Source of the DNA: Ephemerocybe angulata
Taxonomy: Eukaryota; Basidiomycota; Agaricomycetes; Agaricales; Psathyrellaceae
Reading direction: 5' to 3'
NCBI GenBank assembly: GCA_013368325.1
Contig: JAACJK010000057.1
Location: 1,612,001 to 1,676,000 of the forward strand
DNA length: 64,000 nt
Below, piece by piece: positions 34,840 through 46,012 of the stretch. The notes beneath the pieces were generated by a model. That model did not search any database and had not been told where the DNA came from. It saw only the letters and a list, made by a program, of their open reading frames with translations. Each line of letters begins with the position of its first letter. Positions within the stretch are counted from its first letter, which is position 1. The translations under genes were made by a program, and so were the position numbers.

Positions 34840-37058
34840 CTACCGGGACGGTGCAACCGAGGTCTGCGGCTGATACTGGTAATAGCCGCCCTGTTGCTGA
34901 TAGGTAGTGGTGGGGTGAGGCGAGGGGGTGGCAGATGGGGCTGGTCGGAGGTGTGAAGGGACTGACGCCGCAGCTTGGTAGGTCGGTGCAGACCACGTCC
35001 CTGCATTCTGCGGAACAGGGGCCTTTGAAACTGTGTTCCCGACCGCAGGTGGCCGGGAGGCGGGTGCTCCATTTGCAGCGGTTCCACCCGTGAAGAAGGC
35101 ATTATAGGAAGCAGCTGGGGCGGTAGCTGTCGGTGTCCCCGGCTTGGTTCCCGCAGTAGTGGCAGCAGCGGCATTCTGAGTGGGTTGGTATTGATTGTAC
35201 CATGATCCGTACTGGTAGGTCTGCCCACCGGAGGAACCGTAGGGCTGTTGATTGGACGTGCCGCCGTAGCTTTGCTGGCTGTAATAAGATTGCTGGGTTG
35301 TTGCCGGGATGTATGGCTGGTAGTAGTTTCCCTGACCAGGCTTGTATTGGGCATACGTGGGAGCGGCGGGTCGATAAGCTTGCTGCTGCTGCTGCGTGGC
35401 GCCATAGTTGTACGTGTATCCTGGGTAGCCGGTCGGTGCAGGGGTCTGGGAGGACGGTGCCGCAGTATTGGGAACGGGAGTGCTTGCAGGAATTGCCGGT
35501 GCGATAGTAGGGCTCTTTACTTTAATTGTCGAGTCGTCATGAAGAGCGGTGGCCCTGGATGCTGGCAGAGTCCCGTACCAGCCAGCGGAAGGTTCCAAAG
35601 CGAGGGAGCGATGGAGTTTGCGAAGGACCGCGGGAGATGGAATGAGAGGTGCTCCTTCCTCACCGGAGGTACGGGGACGTAAGGAGGCAAGGGTGGCAAT
35701 GGAGTCCATTATGCATTGAGCTTAAACACGATGAGAATCGCGAATGACCTGTCAGGAAAGGGCAACGTACCAGTCTCCCATTCTTCTGAACCTTCCTCGA
35801 CAGGTTTGACATTTCCACTGCTCAAACGATGCCTTTGAAGTTCTCCTAGCCTCTTCAAAGCCAGAGCATTCCTTTCTAACAAGGTCTGCACGGCATTCTC
35901 CAACTCCAAGCTCCCAAGTGCGTCCTTGAGGGCCTCGGCGTCTTCCGGTGGCAGCAGACTGTTCAAATCTTCGTCCGAGATTGGCGTCACCTCCGTCGCA
36001 TGCATAACGATGTCCTCCTTTTCTTCCGTGATTTCTTGTATGAAGCCGTCAGACTGACTCTGGTCTCTCCGTCGTTGCTCCGCCTCCTGCTTCTTCTGTA
36101 CCCTGTGATAAAGGACCTCAGAGAGCTGACCTTGTCCAACAATGCCTCCAACATTATCGAAGCACGGTGCAAAGCTTGTATACGGGCCGTAGTCGAGGAA
36201 ATGGCCGGTGGTTACGCGCCGTTGGCCAATGGTCTGTCTGGTATGGGCGACTGGGCGTGACGAAAGGGAACCTAGGGTGGGGACGGAGTCGAGCGCGGTG
36301 GAACAAGCAGTCGGGATAATGGCAACGAGCTCTGCATGACCGGTCGAGAGGTTTCTGATGTCTGAGGACGGGTTTTGTGTGCTGAGGGAGGACCAGTAGT
36401 CTCCGGATGGGAGATGCTGGACAAGGGCGTATTTGCGGCGTGCAAGAATGGGTGAGCTATGCGGGCTTTCTGCTTTGGTTGGTTCAAGAATGTCGGGCTT
36501 GTCAAGGGAAACAGGAACGGAGTTGCGCGAAGCTTGCTCAAGCAGGGAAAGGGCGAGGTTGCTGAATGCAAGCTGCTGGGAGGCGGCTGGGGAGGGCCTT
36601 GAACGCGGTAGCGACGATATGGGAAAGAGATGGTTTATTGCAGCCTAGAGACATAGTTCAGGCAGGAAAGACACCAAGGGGGGGAGCACGAACCTTGACT
36701 GCTGTCAGCGGGTGCTCTGCGGGGCGTTCAAGCAGCGTTCTTAGCGAAAGCAGGCTGTCTGGGGCATGTCCCGAGGGAAAAACGCGGTCCAAGAGGCCCT
36801 GCGTGTCCGAGCTGATGCTTTCGTGAGTTCGGGGGTGGCAGGTAGCCAAAAGAGAACGCACAGTTCGAGAACATCGAGGATCTTGGTCGCGTCTGCGGGT
36901 GCGAGAAATGTGGGTTGGTCGTCGTCGGTTGGGTCGTCTGTCTTCTGGAGCTTTGTGGCGGACGTCGGGCCCAGCGATGAGGTCCGTTTGCGCTTCTTTT
37001 GTGCTGGTAGATGCTGGGCGGTGGAGGAGCGAGTTGCTCTGGCCATGATTTCAGCCAT
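34840..37058 (-). CDS. Nuclear-type protein with Gln/Tyr-rich C-terminus
   Basis: Four exons: 36862-37058, 36694-36817, 35771-36644, 34840-35720; 691 residues. I do not recognise the family. The N-terminus carries a basic cluster (AQKKRKRTSS) that looks like a nuclear localisation signal. The centre contains VTTGHFLDYGPYTSFAPCFD and a helical stretch ending in VLYHRVQKKQEAEQRRRD, then an acidic-helical segment (ISDEDLNSLLPPEDAEALKD). From about residue 450 the sequence is prion-like: Tyr, Gln, Ser, Gly and Pro with QQQQQ, NYYQPYIPATTQQSYY and YQQQGGYYQYQPQ. A chromatin- or transcription-complex subunit is possible but unproven. Other in-frame ATGs exist at 37082 and 37046. Its start lies 75 bases from the left end of the large transposon. 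Confidence 0.8.
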
Positions 37059-37133
37059 CCTACTCGATTCAGACCTCTCCAAAACGGGGGCATCCGTTGA
37101 TAGCTATGTTGGTCCAGACACACCGCCCCCGTG

Positions 37134-37174
37134 AGGATGATGGTCATCCTCGCCCGCGAGGATGATTATGTAAG
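37134..37174 (+). repeat. Left terminal inverted repeat
   Basis: Begins AGGATGATGGTCATCCTC and ends GATGATTATGTAAG. Its reverse complement occurs at 53811-53851 with two differences in 41 bases. The 8-base word GAGGATGA (or its complement TCATCCTC) occurs three times, two of them facing each other around TGG so that the outer 19 bases form a small palindrome. Weaker similarity continues about 20 bases inward (TGTAAA, ATGCC). Confidence 0.9.
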
Positions 37175-37529
37175 CTGTAAATAATGCCCACGCTAGATCA
37201 AACCTGCTGTGTGCCACGCCTGAACGGCGTGGCACAGCTCTTTCAACATCCCAATCCGCTCAGTGCACCTCGGATATCCAGAGCCTAGGAGGAGGAGAAA
37301 GAGGGCAGGAGGCTTTTAGATCTTATAGTTCCTTATCCCTGGCCGTTACGTCCACCCCTTTCTTTTCCAATATGGATATCGAGCGCAGTGCGTCCGCCCA
37401 CCAATGTCTGTGTAGAGATTACTCCCAGATTTCAGAATGTGTTTCTTGCGTAACGAGTGTTTATCCATCCTGTGGTTCTACAGCCATTCCCACCGCGCAT
37501 ACCTCGCCAGTCGGTTCCCTGCATCACGA

Positions 37530-39640
37530 GTGGCTCTGGTGGATGATTGCAGGTGTCCCGCTGCCCGAAAGCAACCATTGTATCGGCAGACATCGCACCG
37601 CCCAAATCACCTCTGCATTGCTTCAGTAGGAGGTGGTCATCCGACGAGTGCTTCTGGAAGCAAGGTACGCGCGAAATCTGACTTGCATTTCCTGTGGAGG
37701 CATCGGTGTTATCGCAGGTGGGTCCGCCACCCCGAAACAGTGCGCCAGTGTTGACCGTCCATCCATTCCTTCTACAGACAACGCACGGCCCAAACCAGTC
37801 CTGCAATGCTTCAGTAAGCGGTGGTCATCCAACGAGTGCTTCTGGAAGCAAAGAACGATCGAAATGTGACCTACATTTCCTCTGGAGGCATCGGTATTAT
37901 CGCAGGTGGGTCCGGAGCCCCGAAACAGTGCGCCAGGGTTGACCGTCCATCCATTCCTTCTACAGACATCGCACCACCAAAATCACCTCTTCATTGCTTC
38001 AGTAAGAGGTGGTCATCCACCGAGAGCTTCTGGAATCAAAGGACGGGCGAAATGTGAGGTGCATTTCCTCTGGAGGCATCGGTATTAAGGTCCCGTCCTT
38101 TCCTTCTACAGACATCGCACCGCCCAAATCACCTCTGCATTACTTCAGTAAGCGGTGGTCATCCAACGAGTGCTTCTAGAAGCAAAGGACGGGCGAAATG
38201 TGACCTGCATTTCCTCTGGAGGCATCGGTATTAAGGTCACGTCCCTTGCTTCTACAGACATCGCACCGCCCAAACCACCTCTGCATTGCTTCAGTAAACG
38301 GTGGTCGTCCGACGAGTGCTTCTGGAGGCGAAGAACGGGCGAAATGTGACCTACATTTCCTCTGGAGGCATCGGTATTATCGCAGGTGGGTCCGCCGCCC
38401 CGAACCAGTGCGCCAGTGTTAATCCTCCTTCCATTGCTTCTACAGACATCGCACCGCCCAAACCACCTCTGCATTGTTTCAGTAAGCGATGGTCATCCAA
38501 CGAGTGCTTCTGGAAGCAAAGGACGGGCGAAATGTGACCTGCATTTCCTCTGGAGGCATCGGTATTAAGGTCCCGTCCCTTGCTTCTACAGACATCGCAC
38601 CGCCCAAACCACCTCTGCATTGCTTCAGTAAGCGGTGGTCGTCCGACGAGTGCTTCTGGAGGCGAAGAACGGGCGAAATGTGACCTACATTTCCTTTGGA
38701 GGCATCGGTATTATCGCAGGTGGGTCCGCCGCCCCGAAACAGTGCGCCAGTGTTAACCCTCCTTCCATTGCTTCTACAGACATCGCACCGCCCAAACCAC
38801 CTCTGCATTGTTTCAGTAAGCGGTGGTCATCCAACGAGAGCTTCTGGAATCAAAGGACGGGCGAAATGTGACGTGCATTTCCTCTGGAGGCATCGGTATT
38901 AACCGTTGTTCCTAGAGACATTGTACAACCCAAACCACCCTTGCGATGCTTCTGAAAGCACCGCCCGGCCGCAACGCACGGCCCAAACCAGGCCTGCAAT
39001 GCTTCGGTAAGGGGCGGTCACCCGACGAGGAGTTCTGGAAGCAACCCACCGACGAAATGTGACCTGCGTTTGTTCTGGAGGCATCGGTATTGTCGCAGGT
39101 GGGTCCGCCGCTCCGAAACAGTGCGCCAGTGGTGACCCTCCTTCCATTGCTTCTACAGACATCGCACCGCCCAAATCAACTCTGCATTGCTTCAGTAAAA
39201 GGTGGTCATCCAACGAGACGTTCTGGAAGCAATGCGCTGACGAAAAGCGACATGTGTTTCCTCTGGAGGCGTCGATGATTGCAGTGTACACCGCCTGGCC
39301 GTTGCTTCAGCAGACAGTGCACGGCCCAAACCAATCCTGCGATGCTTCGGTAAGGGGCGGTTACCCAACGAGACGTTCTGGAAGCAACCCACCAACGAAA
39401 TGTGACTTGCGATTCCTCTGGAGGCATCGATAATTACCGCAGGTGGGTTGGCCGCCCCAGAACAGTGTGCCAGTGAACCGTTGTTTCTAGAGACATTGTG
39501 CCACTCAAACCGCCCATGCAATGCTTCTGTAAGAGTTGTTAATCCGACGAAAGGTTCTGGAAGCAACTTTCCGATGAAATGTGGCCTGCGTTTGCTCTGG
39601 AGGCATTGATTAATACCACAGGTGGGACGGCCGCCCCGAA
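37530..39640 (+). repeat. Left subterminal tandem array (145/189-base units)
   Basis: Twelve units can be counted by the word GGAGGCATCGGT or variants, with its CATCGG at 37701, 37889, 38078, 38223, 38369, 38558, 38703, 38891, 39082, 39270, 39424 and 39604. Spacings are near 189 or 145 bases. Long units contain an extra block of about 44 bases (CGCAGGTGGGTCCGCC, CCGAAACAGTGCGCC). All units share CTTCTACAGACATCGCACC, CTCTGCATTGCTTCAGTAAG and GGTCATCCAACGAG. Copies on the right side of the array are more diverged. The short frames that run through these repeats are not genes. Confidence 0.9.
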
Positions 39641-40031
39641 ACAGTGTGCCACTGCTGACCACACAACCGTTGTTCCTACAGACATCGTACTACACAAACC
39701 ACTGCTGCAATGCTTCTCTAAGAGGCGGGCGCTTGCTTTTGTATCAACTAGTCATGCATTTGTATGGCTGGTTCTGTCCAATGTTTCTGTAGACATTGGA
39801 ATCCTTATTATTATCTGACTTTCAGCTCACGGGTCTGTGTACCGTTCTGTGCTGACCCCTTCCGTGTCACGGAGACCCGCCGACAAATGTCGTGTGCCTC
39901 GTCGAGCATCGCCGAGAGGGGCTGCCAGATGGGGCGTGGGAAACCTTGAATTGCACCCATTGTACGCGCGACACTTCCCGTCTCCCTCCCACTTCACTCC
40001 CTACGTTTCACTCCTACCTGTCCCATCCCCG

Positions 40032-41134
40032 ATGCGCATCCGAAGGCTCGTTCAGCGTTATCCGTACCGGGAGGAGCTGGAGTGGTGCAGCTTCTGTAAC
40101 AAGCGACATAGTAAGTCTCCCGATAGGTCTGATTCAGTCGTATTCATGACCGCCTTCTGTCAGCGTCTGACAAGGACGCACCAATACTTCGCCTTCCTCT
40201 CGATCTCTCCCTCTTCATCGTCTCCTTGCTCCCTTTCTCTGACCGTCGCTCCCTACACGACTCGTGCCTTCACATGGAGAAGTTGGTAGCCACCCCGGTC
40301 ACTACACGCGTGCGCAACACCCTCCGGACCTTTGGGCTCGATCCCGCTCCCTTTCTCGAGTCCATGCAGTACTACGGGGCTGTGATCGGAGGCATGGCGG
40401 CTCTTCGAATCTTTGCCGAGGAAGTCCCAATGCCTCGCGTCCTGGAGGTGTATACACAGACGAGCACCGACTCCCACCCGGACTTGGGTGCCCCACACCA
40501 ACAGGTTTACGACGACAACGATGCATCGGATGATCGGGGAAATGGCTACCGCCTTGTCGACACGCTCCTCCACACGTATGAGAAATGTACGGTGCTGGGA
40601 TACCGCCACTACGGATACGGAGACAACATCGTCAAGATCTTCCGCATGGTCAATACGACGCTCGACCGAGAGATTCTATTCATACAATGTCGTGTCCCCC
40701 CTATTGCGTTAATCACCGAAGCCCCAACAACCGCCCTCATGAATTTCATCACCTCCAACGACGCGGTTTGCCTTTATCCCGAACTCACCGAGGCTCGCAA
40801 GGGGCTTTTCACCATCGTCATCCCTGAAGACGGCTCATCAACGTTCGACATCCCCGTGTTTGATAGGCTCGTTGGCCACGGTTTTACCATGTTCGAAAAC
40901 GCAACGCGCGCGATTGGACGTCACCTTTGCCCAATGAACCCCTCCTGCCCCGCACTCTCCAGGGCGTATCCCGACCTCCTGATGTACTCCGTCCACTTCA
41001 CCGACGCTGGAAGCTACGGTTCTCGCATTCCTTCGATAACGTGGAACTTAAACGTCCCTTCGTCATGTGGTTCGTCTGAAAGGATACAAACCGGTGTGTA
41101 CTTATATTTTACCGTCAAGTGGACACGAAGCTGA
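40032..41134 (+). CDS. Transposon cargo: F-box-like protein
   Basis: Exons 40032-40110 and 40164-41134 (intron GTAAGT...TGTCAG) give 349 residues. The N-terminus has a Cys pair and His (ELEWCSFCNKRH), then an F-box-like helix set, LRLPLDLSLFIVSLLPFSDR followed by RSLHDSCLHMEKL, which would bind SKP1. The rest shows GAVIGGMAALRIFAEE followed by LEVYTQ, a pattern faintly like nucleotidyltransferase folds (Gly-Gly then acidic-x-hydrophobic), but the acidic residues needed for catalysis are not clear. The 3' end is uncertain: an alternative last intron at about 41095-41143 would change the last residues to a short tail. It lies just inside the left array on the plus strand and has a good leader. 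Function in the element is unknown. Confidence 0.65.
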
Positions 41135-41330
41135 TATCAAGCAGTGGTTGGGCCCGGCAAGTGGCCGAAGGAACTCAGAGGTTGATAGCATGTACCATAC
41201 GTCGAATCTACTCTTTTGTATCGCCACGTTTGTCTCAAATCTCAGATCTCTTAGTGTTTGTCGCGCACAGTGAAAGAAAGGCAGATAAAATTCGAGAGAC
41301 GCAGAAAGAAAACAAAGATCGGTAGATAAA

Positions 41331-44083
41331 TTACGAGCCCAAGTCCATCTCCTCGTCGCCCATGTCCACGTCCTCGGCTTCCGAAAGGGATAGGTCCGCA
41401 AAGCTCCTGTGACCCGAAGGTCCCGGGGTGGGAAGATCGTCAATCTCGACGTACTGGGGCTTCTGTCGTTGCTTGGGCTGAGGGGTGGGAGGAGCGGGGG
41501 AGGGGAGAGTCAGGCCATGGTAAGAGTACCAGTTGAGAAGCGCTTCGGGGGCATTGGACGTATCCCTTCGGACGCCGTTCCTGTCAAACAGGTACAAGTC
41601 GTCGACCCTAATCCTCAAGGCCCGGAAGATATGGTTGAAGTGACCCCGGTGCCTAGGGTCTGGAGAAACGCCGAAGTATTCCATTGCGCCGGTCGAGGGG
41701 GAGACAAGCATGGGGCTGCTCTTCCACAGGTAGAAGTCGAGGAGACACGTCTCCAACTCGCACCCACAGTGCAAGTAGTATGCTTCACCTATCTTGCGGA
41801 AGAAGGTGAGCAGTTCGGCTTCGCCCATGCCGCTGACGACTGGCGGGACCTTGTGCGGGTTGTCGTTATGCGATGGCAGCCTCTTGATTACAAGACTTTT
41901 GGCTGGCCCTGGAACCTTGGCGACCGACGAAGGAAGGGCGGTCGTTGTCTGCGATGGACTGAAGGGAACACCGGTGACCTTCTTGTCGAACTTAGGCTTC
42001 CTAACCGTCCCTTTCAGCTCCCTGCTGTCCTGGTCGTTGACGAGGCACTGGTGATCGAGGACGCTGTGATACGCGCACTTTGTCTGACCGGTGCCGTTGT
42101 CCAAGAGAAACATAGACATGGCCAGGATGCGAGATGTCGTGGCAGACTCCGGCAGGTACTCCTGGACCTTCCGGGCCTTGCTACGGATCCGACCAGATAG
42201 CATGAGATTGTGAGTGATGAAGTTGTGCATAGAATTCTCGCCGGCCACTGTGAGGAAGGACATTGTCAATAACTCTTTTTTTGGACGAAGCGTGGACGGA
42301 CAAACTCACGTGCAAATTTATTGTCCTCCTCCGCGAGCTCCGCCTTCGTAAGGATCTGAGGCACCGACTCAGGTTCTGATCCCTCGCGAAGTAATTGGAA
42401 ATCGGCGTCATCGATCAACCGCATGCCCTCGTCCTCTGGCTTCATTTTCGATTTTCCCTTGCCTTTTGCACCGGCCTTGGGCCCCGTTCGTTTGGCGCCT
42501 AGAGAAGAAGGTTCGTATTAGCCGTCAAGGTACAACTGAGATGCACATAACTTCAGAACACGTACGTTTTACGGTGGGCTTCACAGGCCCTGGGGTATCG
42601 GAGTCACTCGAGATCACAATGACCTCCAAGTCAGCATCCGGCTTTCGCTTGTTTGAACCTTTAGGAGGGAGACGATCGGCAGCCTCCACCTTGGGCTTGA
42701 TATGTACTATGAATTTTGTATGATCGTGAGTTCCAATTGAATGAACAGTGTTTACGGATCCGGAGGCGTACCTTGCTGGGCTGTAGCGATGGGCGGCGCG
42801 CCACTCGCGGGAGGAGGAAGAGCGGCCTCCTGTGCCTCGGGTTTGACAGGCTGCATAGGATCTTGGGACAACGTCAGCTCTTACTCAGAGAAATGGTGTG
42901 TAGAGAGATGGACACATACCTTGTTGGGCTGGACGTACGGGCACGGGGCGTTCAGGGAGAGGAACGGCAACCTCCTGTGCCTCTGGCTTCACACGAGTCA
43001 AAGGAGCTTGAATGTACGTTAGCTCATATTGTAGTCATGAACGGGTATCACACGAACCTTGACCGACTGGGGGAACAAAGGAAGATGCAGGAGGAAGTAC
43101 AACCTCCTGTGCCTCAGGCTTGATGACACCAGTTGTGGTGGGAACGACATTTGGAGTAAGAGGTGCGGAGGTCTCGGTGACAGGGGGAAGCGCCGCATCA
43201 ACTACTCCAACAGGCGCAGCGGTCGGAGCGGTCGGCGGGATGACGGCCTCTACAACGTTAGCGGGCACAGGGACCGGAGGAACGACCGCGTTGATGACTG
43301 GAGGAGAAGCGGGATCGACGACTTCAGAGGGAGCAGTGACCTCGTTGACTGGAGGAGAAGCGGGATCGACGACCTCAGAGGGAGCAGTGACCTCGTTGAC
43401 TGGAGGAGAAGCGGGATCCACCACTCGAGAGGGCGCAGTGACCTCGTTGACCGGAGGGGTGGCGGTGGCCTCTTCGACCGGCGGAACTGCAGTGTTGACG
43501 GCTCCAGGAGGTGCAGTGGGCTCGCTGACCGGAGGGAGAGCCGCAGAGGTCTCGTTGACGGGGGGAGGAGTAGAGCCGACGCCTCCGGCTTCAGGGAGCG
43601 CAGTGGCTTGGTTGAGCGAGGGGGGAGAGGCGGAACTGACGACCTCAGAAGTCGCAGTCGCCTCGTTGTCCGGGTGGCGGTCAGTGTTGACGGGGGGAGG
43701 AGTGGAGCTGACTCCTCCGGCTTGAGGGGGCGCAGCGGCTTGGTTGAGCGAGGAAGGAGCCGCGGACTCGGAGTCCTCTGGCACAGGAGATAGAGATGAA
43801 CCTCTCTCCTCAGACCTCACTTGCGCCATGGCGCCTTCAATACCAGCCAACCGTTGTTTCATGATGTTGACCTTCCTCGAAATGTGCGAATAGGTCAACT
43901 TCTGCGATCGAGCGAAGTCCCTCCTTTTTTCCAAGTCTTCAAGTTCTCCCGTGGAGAACTTGAACGCTGCTTCAAGGGACGCTGTCAAGACCATTTAGTT
44001 ACATGCGCGTCGTCGCGAGTGCCCTACACACCAATTTTTTCAGAGTAGGGGAGGAGCCGATTGCTCTCTAGGAAGGCGTCCAT
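41331..44083 (-). CDS. Transposon cargo: 799-residue Pro-rich protein with SIM-like motif
   Basis: Seven exons: 44032-44083, 43058-43981, 42920-43006, 42772-42861, 42566-42706, 42310-42498, 41331-42247; 799 residues, all phases agree. Not a family I recognise. Order: a short coiled coil (ELEDLEKRRDFARSQKL, then VNIMKQRLAGIEGAM), a long Pro/Val/Ala/Thr-rich repeat region, three related exons each carrying KPEAQE, a basic part with EVIVISSDSD, which fits a SUMO-interacting motif followed by phosphorylatable acidic Ser, a KGKGKSKMK nuclear signal, and a C-terminal globular region (HCGCELETCLLDFYLWKS, HFNHIFRALRIRVDDLYLFD). The protein ends very acidic (EAEDVDMGDEEMDLG). It is convergent with the F-box-like gene. 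Nuclear location is likely; a role in the element is a guess. Confidence 0.75.
43296..43448 (-). repeat. Three 51-base direct repeats within coding sequence
   Basis: Three nearly identical 51-base units encode PPVNEVTAPSEVVDPAS with small changes (APSRVV in one). They are an exact multiple of three, so copy number can change without breaking the frame. Further, more diverged Pro-rich repeats lie on either side. Confidence 0.9.
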
Positions 44084-45007
44084 GACAGCTGTACGCGCTG
44101 TAAGTATCGGACCCTGAATACACCTCGAAAGCACACACCTTGAGCGGACGTTGGTTGAGCGGACATTCTGGGTATTCAATGCTTTCAGAGAGTCGGTTTC
44201 ACGTCTGAGTGGGAGTGTAGACAAAGGATGGGGGCAGGAACGTCCATTTGGGGTCGTTTACTATCCGTGAAAAGGTCCAAGGGGCACGGCCGGCCGATGA
44301 GAGCATATGGAAGGGAGGAGACACGAGTGCGCGCAACACGCGTCCATTCATGAGGCGAACAAGACATCTTGACGATTGGATGCGCGTCCGATGGCGGTCG
44401 TTGATACCAGCTGATACCAGGAGCCCGGAGGAGACATGCATGCTCGCGACACGCATGCAATCTTAAGCTAAGTAGACATCTTGACGATTGTATGCGCGTC
44501 CGATGGCTGTGGTTGATACGACCCATCTTGCTCATCGACTGTAAAAACGCTGTGGTAGGCCTTTAATGCTCTGTACAACGGAAATAGAAGAGAGATATAC
44601 TGGCTGTGTACCTTGTGGCATGAGACGAATCCAAGTGGGTTGAACTTGGCCTTTCACTTCGACATAGATGATTCAGATAGGGCAGCCTGATGCCGTCGCG
44701 TCGCGGTTCATTTTACCACCACATGACCGTGTAGATTCTCATCAGTGATCTTCGCGAAGTTGATCCCTGTGTATCATTATGGACGGGCGCCAACTGCTCC
44801 GCGCTTGGGGTTAAAAAATAAAAAAGATCATATGGTAACAGACTTGAAAAAAATCATATGCCCAACCAGGCCCAACCCTGAGCATTGAGCGATTCTCGGG
44901 GTCAAGGCCACCGTTCCAGAACCCAGGTATTTGGGCCCCAAAACCCCCATCGAAACCATGTCCATGAGTGCGCGGTATGTATATGGGAACTCGATGCTAT
45001 TCTTAAT
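44084..45007. other. Non-coding part of the transposon
   Basis: 924 bases between two cargo genes. It contains a direct repeat (44363-44407 and 44475-44519), the presumed promoter of the 799-residue protein gene and the 3' end of the next gene. No gene seen. Confidence 0.55.
44363..44519. repeat. Direct repeat of about 45 bases
   Basis: The sequence starting GACATCTTGACGATTG and running through ATGCGCGTCCGATGGC to GTTGATAC occurs at 44363-44407 and again at 44475-44519, 112 bases apart, with few differences. A tandem duplication with an intervening partly similar spacer is likely. Confidence 0.75.
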
Positions 45008-46012
45008 CTACTCCTGAAACTCAGTGGCCTCAGCCTCGTGCTCGTCTTCGCTAATTTTGGCCTCCAGGCCGACACTCTCCTCGTTCGCTTGGCTTGAGAT
45101 CCGTCCCAGCACGCTAACCCCCGTTTCACTACTGCCATCGCTATCATACTCATCCTCTGACGAATCTAATGCCTCTGGGAATGGGTCATTTAAATCAGGA
45201 TCTATTCCAAAAGCCGCCAGACCAAAAGGACTGTGTGGGGAGTGTGATGAGGTGGTGGTAAATAACGAACAGTAGATACACGTACTCGTCAACAGCAGAT
45301 GAAGTCCCAGACCTTCCATCTATTCCAAAAGCCGCCACACCAAAAGGACTGTGTGGGGAGTGTGATGAGGTGGTGGTAAATAACGAACAGTAGATACACG
45401 TACTCGTCATCAGCAGATAAAGTACTGCGACCCTTCCCAGACCTTCCAGCTTGACTGGCTCTAACATGAAACGTATCAGGCAGGCACATATATCGAGAAA
45501 GAAAAGGGAATACGCACTTGGCTACTGCAGACGTGTTGCTCTTCCTGGGCGAAGATCTATCACCCAACGAGGGATAAGCTGGAACTGTACCGATGGGCAC
45601 GTAACGACGGCCAAGCGTGTGTCTCCCTGACGGACTCTTGATGATAACGAGGTCTTCCTCTAAGCCTGCATCCCTTAGCTCCTTCCCCCGAGCCACAGAT
45701 CTACACAGGATGCGGGAAAAATCAGGCTACAGTCCTTCTCGCAGTGCAGTGACTTACTCCTTATACTGCTCCGACATCTTCTTGGGCCTGCGGCCTACGT
45801 GGTCCCCCTGAGCTTTACGTTTTTGCGCTGACCTACAGCACTATTCGCATTATTAGGAGTAGCTGCTGTGATACTTGGAAGACTTACACAGGGAGGAGAG
45901 GAAGCTCTCGAGATGGCAAAACCTGGGATGCATCTGCTGATGTGGGGTTGCTCATGGTATTGTCGATGGTGGTGTCGATGAAAGAGTGTGCAAGGTCACG
46001 GGGAGAATGCAT
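45008..46012 (-). CDS. Transposon cargo: acidic protein with duplicated exon
   Basis: Six exons: 45888-46012, 45758-45832, 45518-45700, 45404-45460, 45286-45348, 45008-45230; 241 residues, phases agree. Not recognised. The N-terminal half is basic (KRKAQGDHVGRRPKKM) and contains SVARGKELRDAGLEEDLVII; the C-terminus is acidic (DSSEDEYDSDGSSE, ISEDEHEAEATEFQE). Exons 5 and 6 are the two copies of a tandem 118-base duplication and both encode DPFGxAAFGID; splicing one or both leaves the frame open. The intron inside the duplication is the same in both copies (GTACGT...CACACAG). Confidence 0.65.
45201..45448. repeat. Tandem duplication of an exon-intron unit
   Basis: The 118 bases at 45201-45318 are repeated at 45319-45448; the second copy has a 12-base insertion. 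The unit covers one intron and the start of the exon that follows it in the minus-strand gene. The copies are nearly identical, so the event is recent relative to the rest of the element. Confidence 0.9.

Noticed and set aside
37530..39640. Repeat array as a CRISPR locus or as a chain of small genes
   Set aside because: The genome is eukaryotic, units are long and diverge along their whole length, there are no constant repeats with unique spacers, and the similar short frames arise from the repeats.
43059..43793. Long plus-strand frames opposite the 799-residue gene (Gly/Thr/Ser- and Arg-rich)
   Set aside because: They are antisense shadows of the Pro-rich repeats; the minus-strand model has consistent introns and phases.
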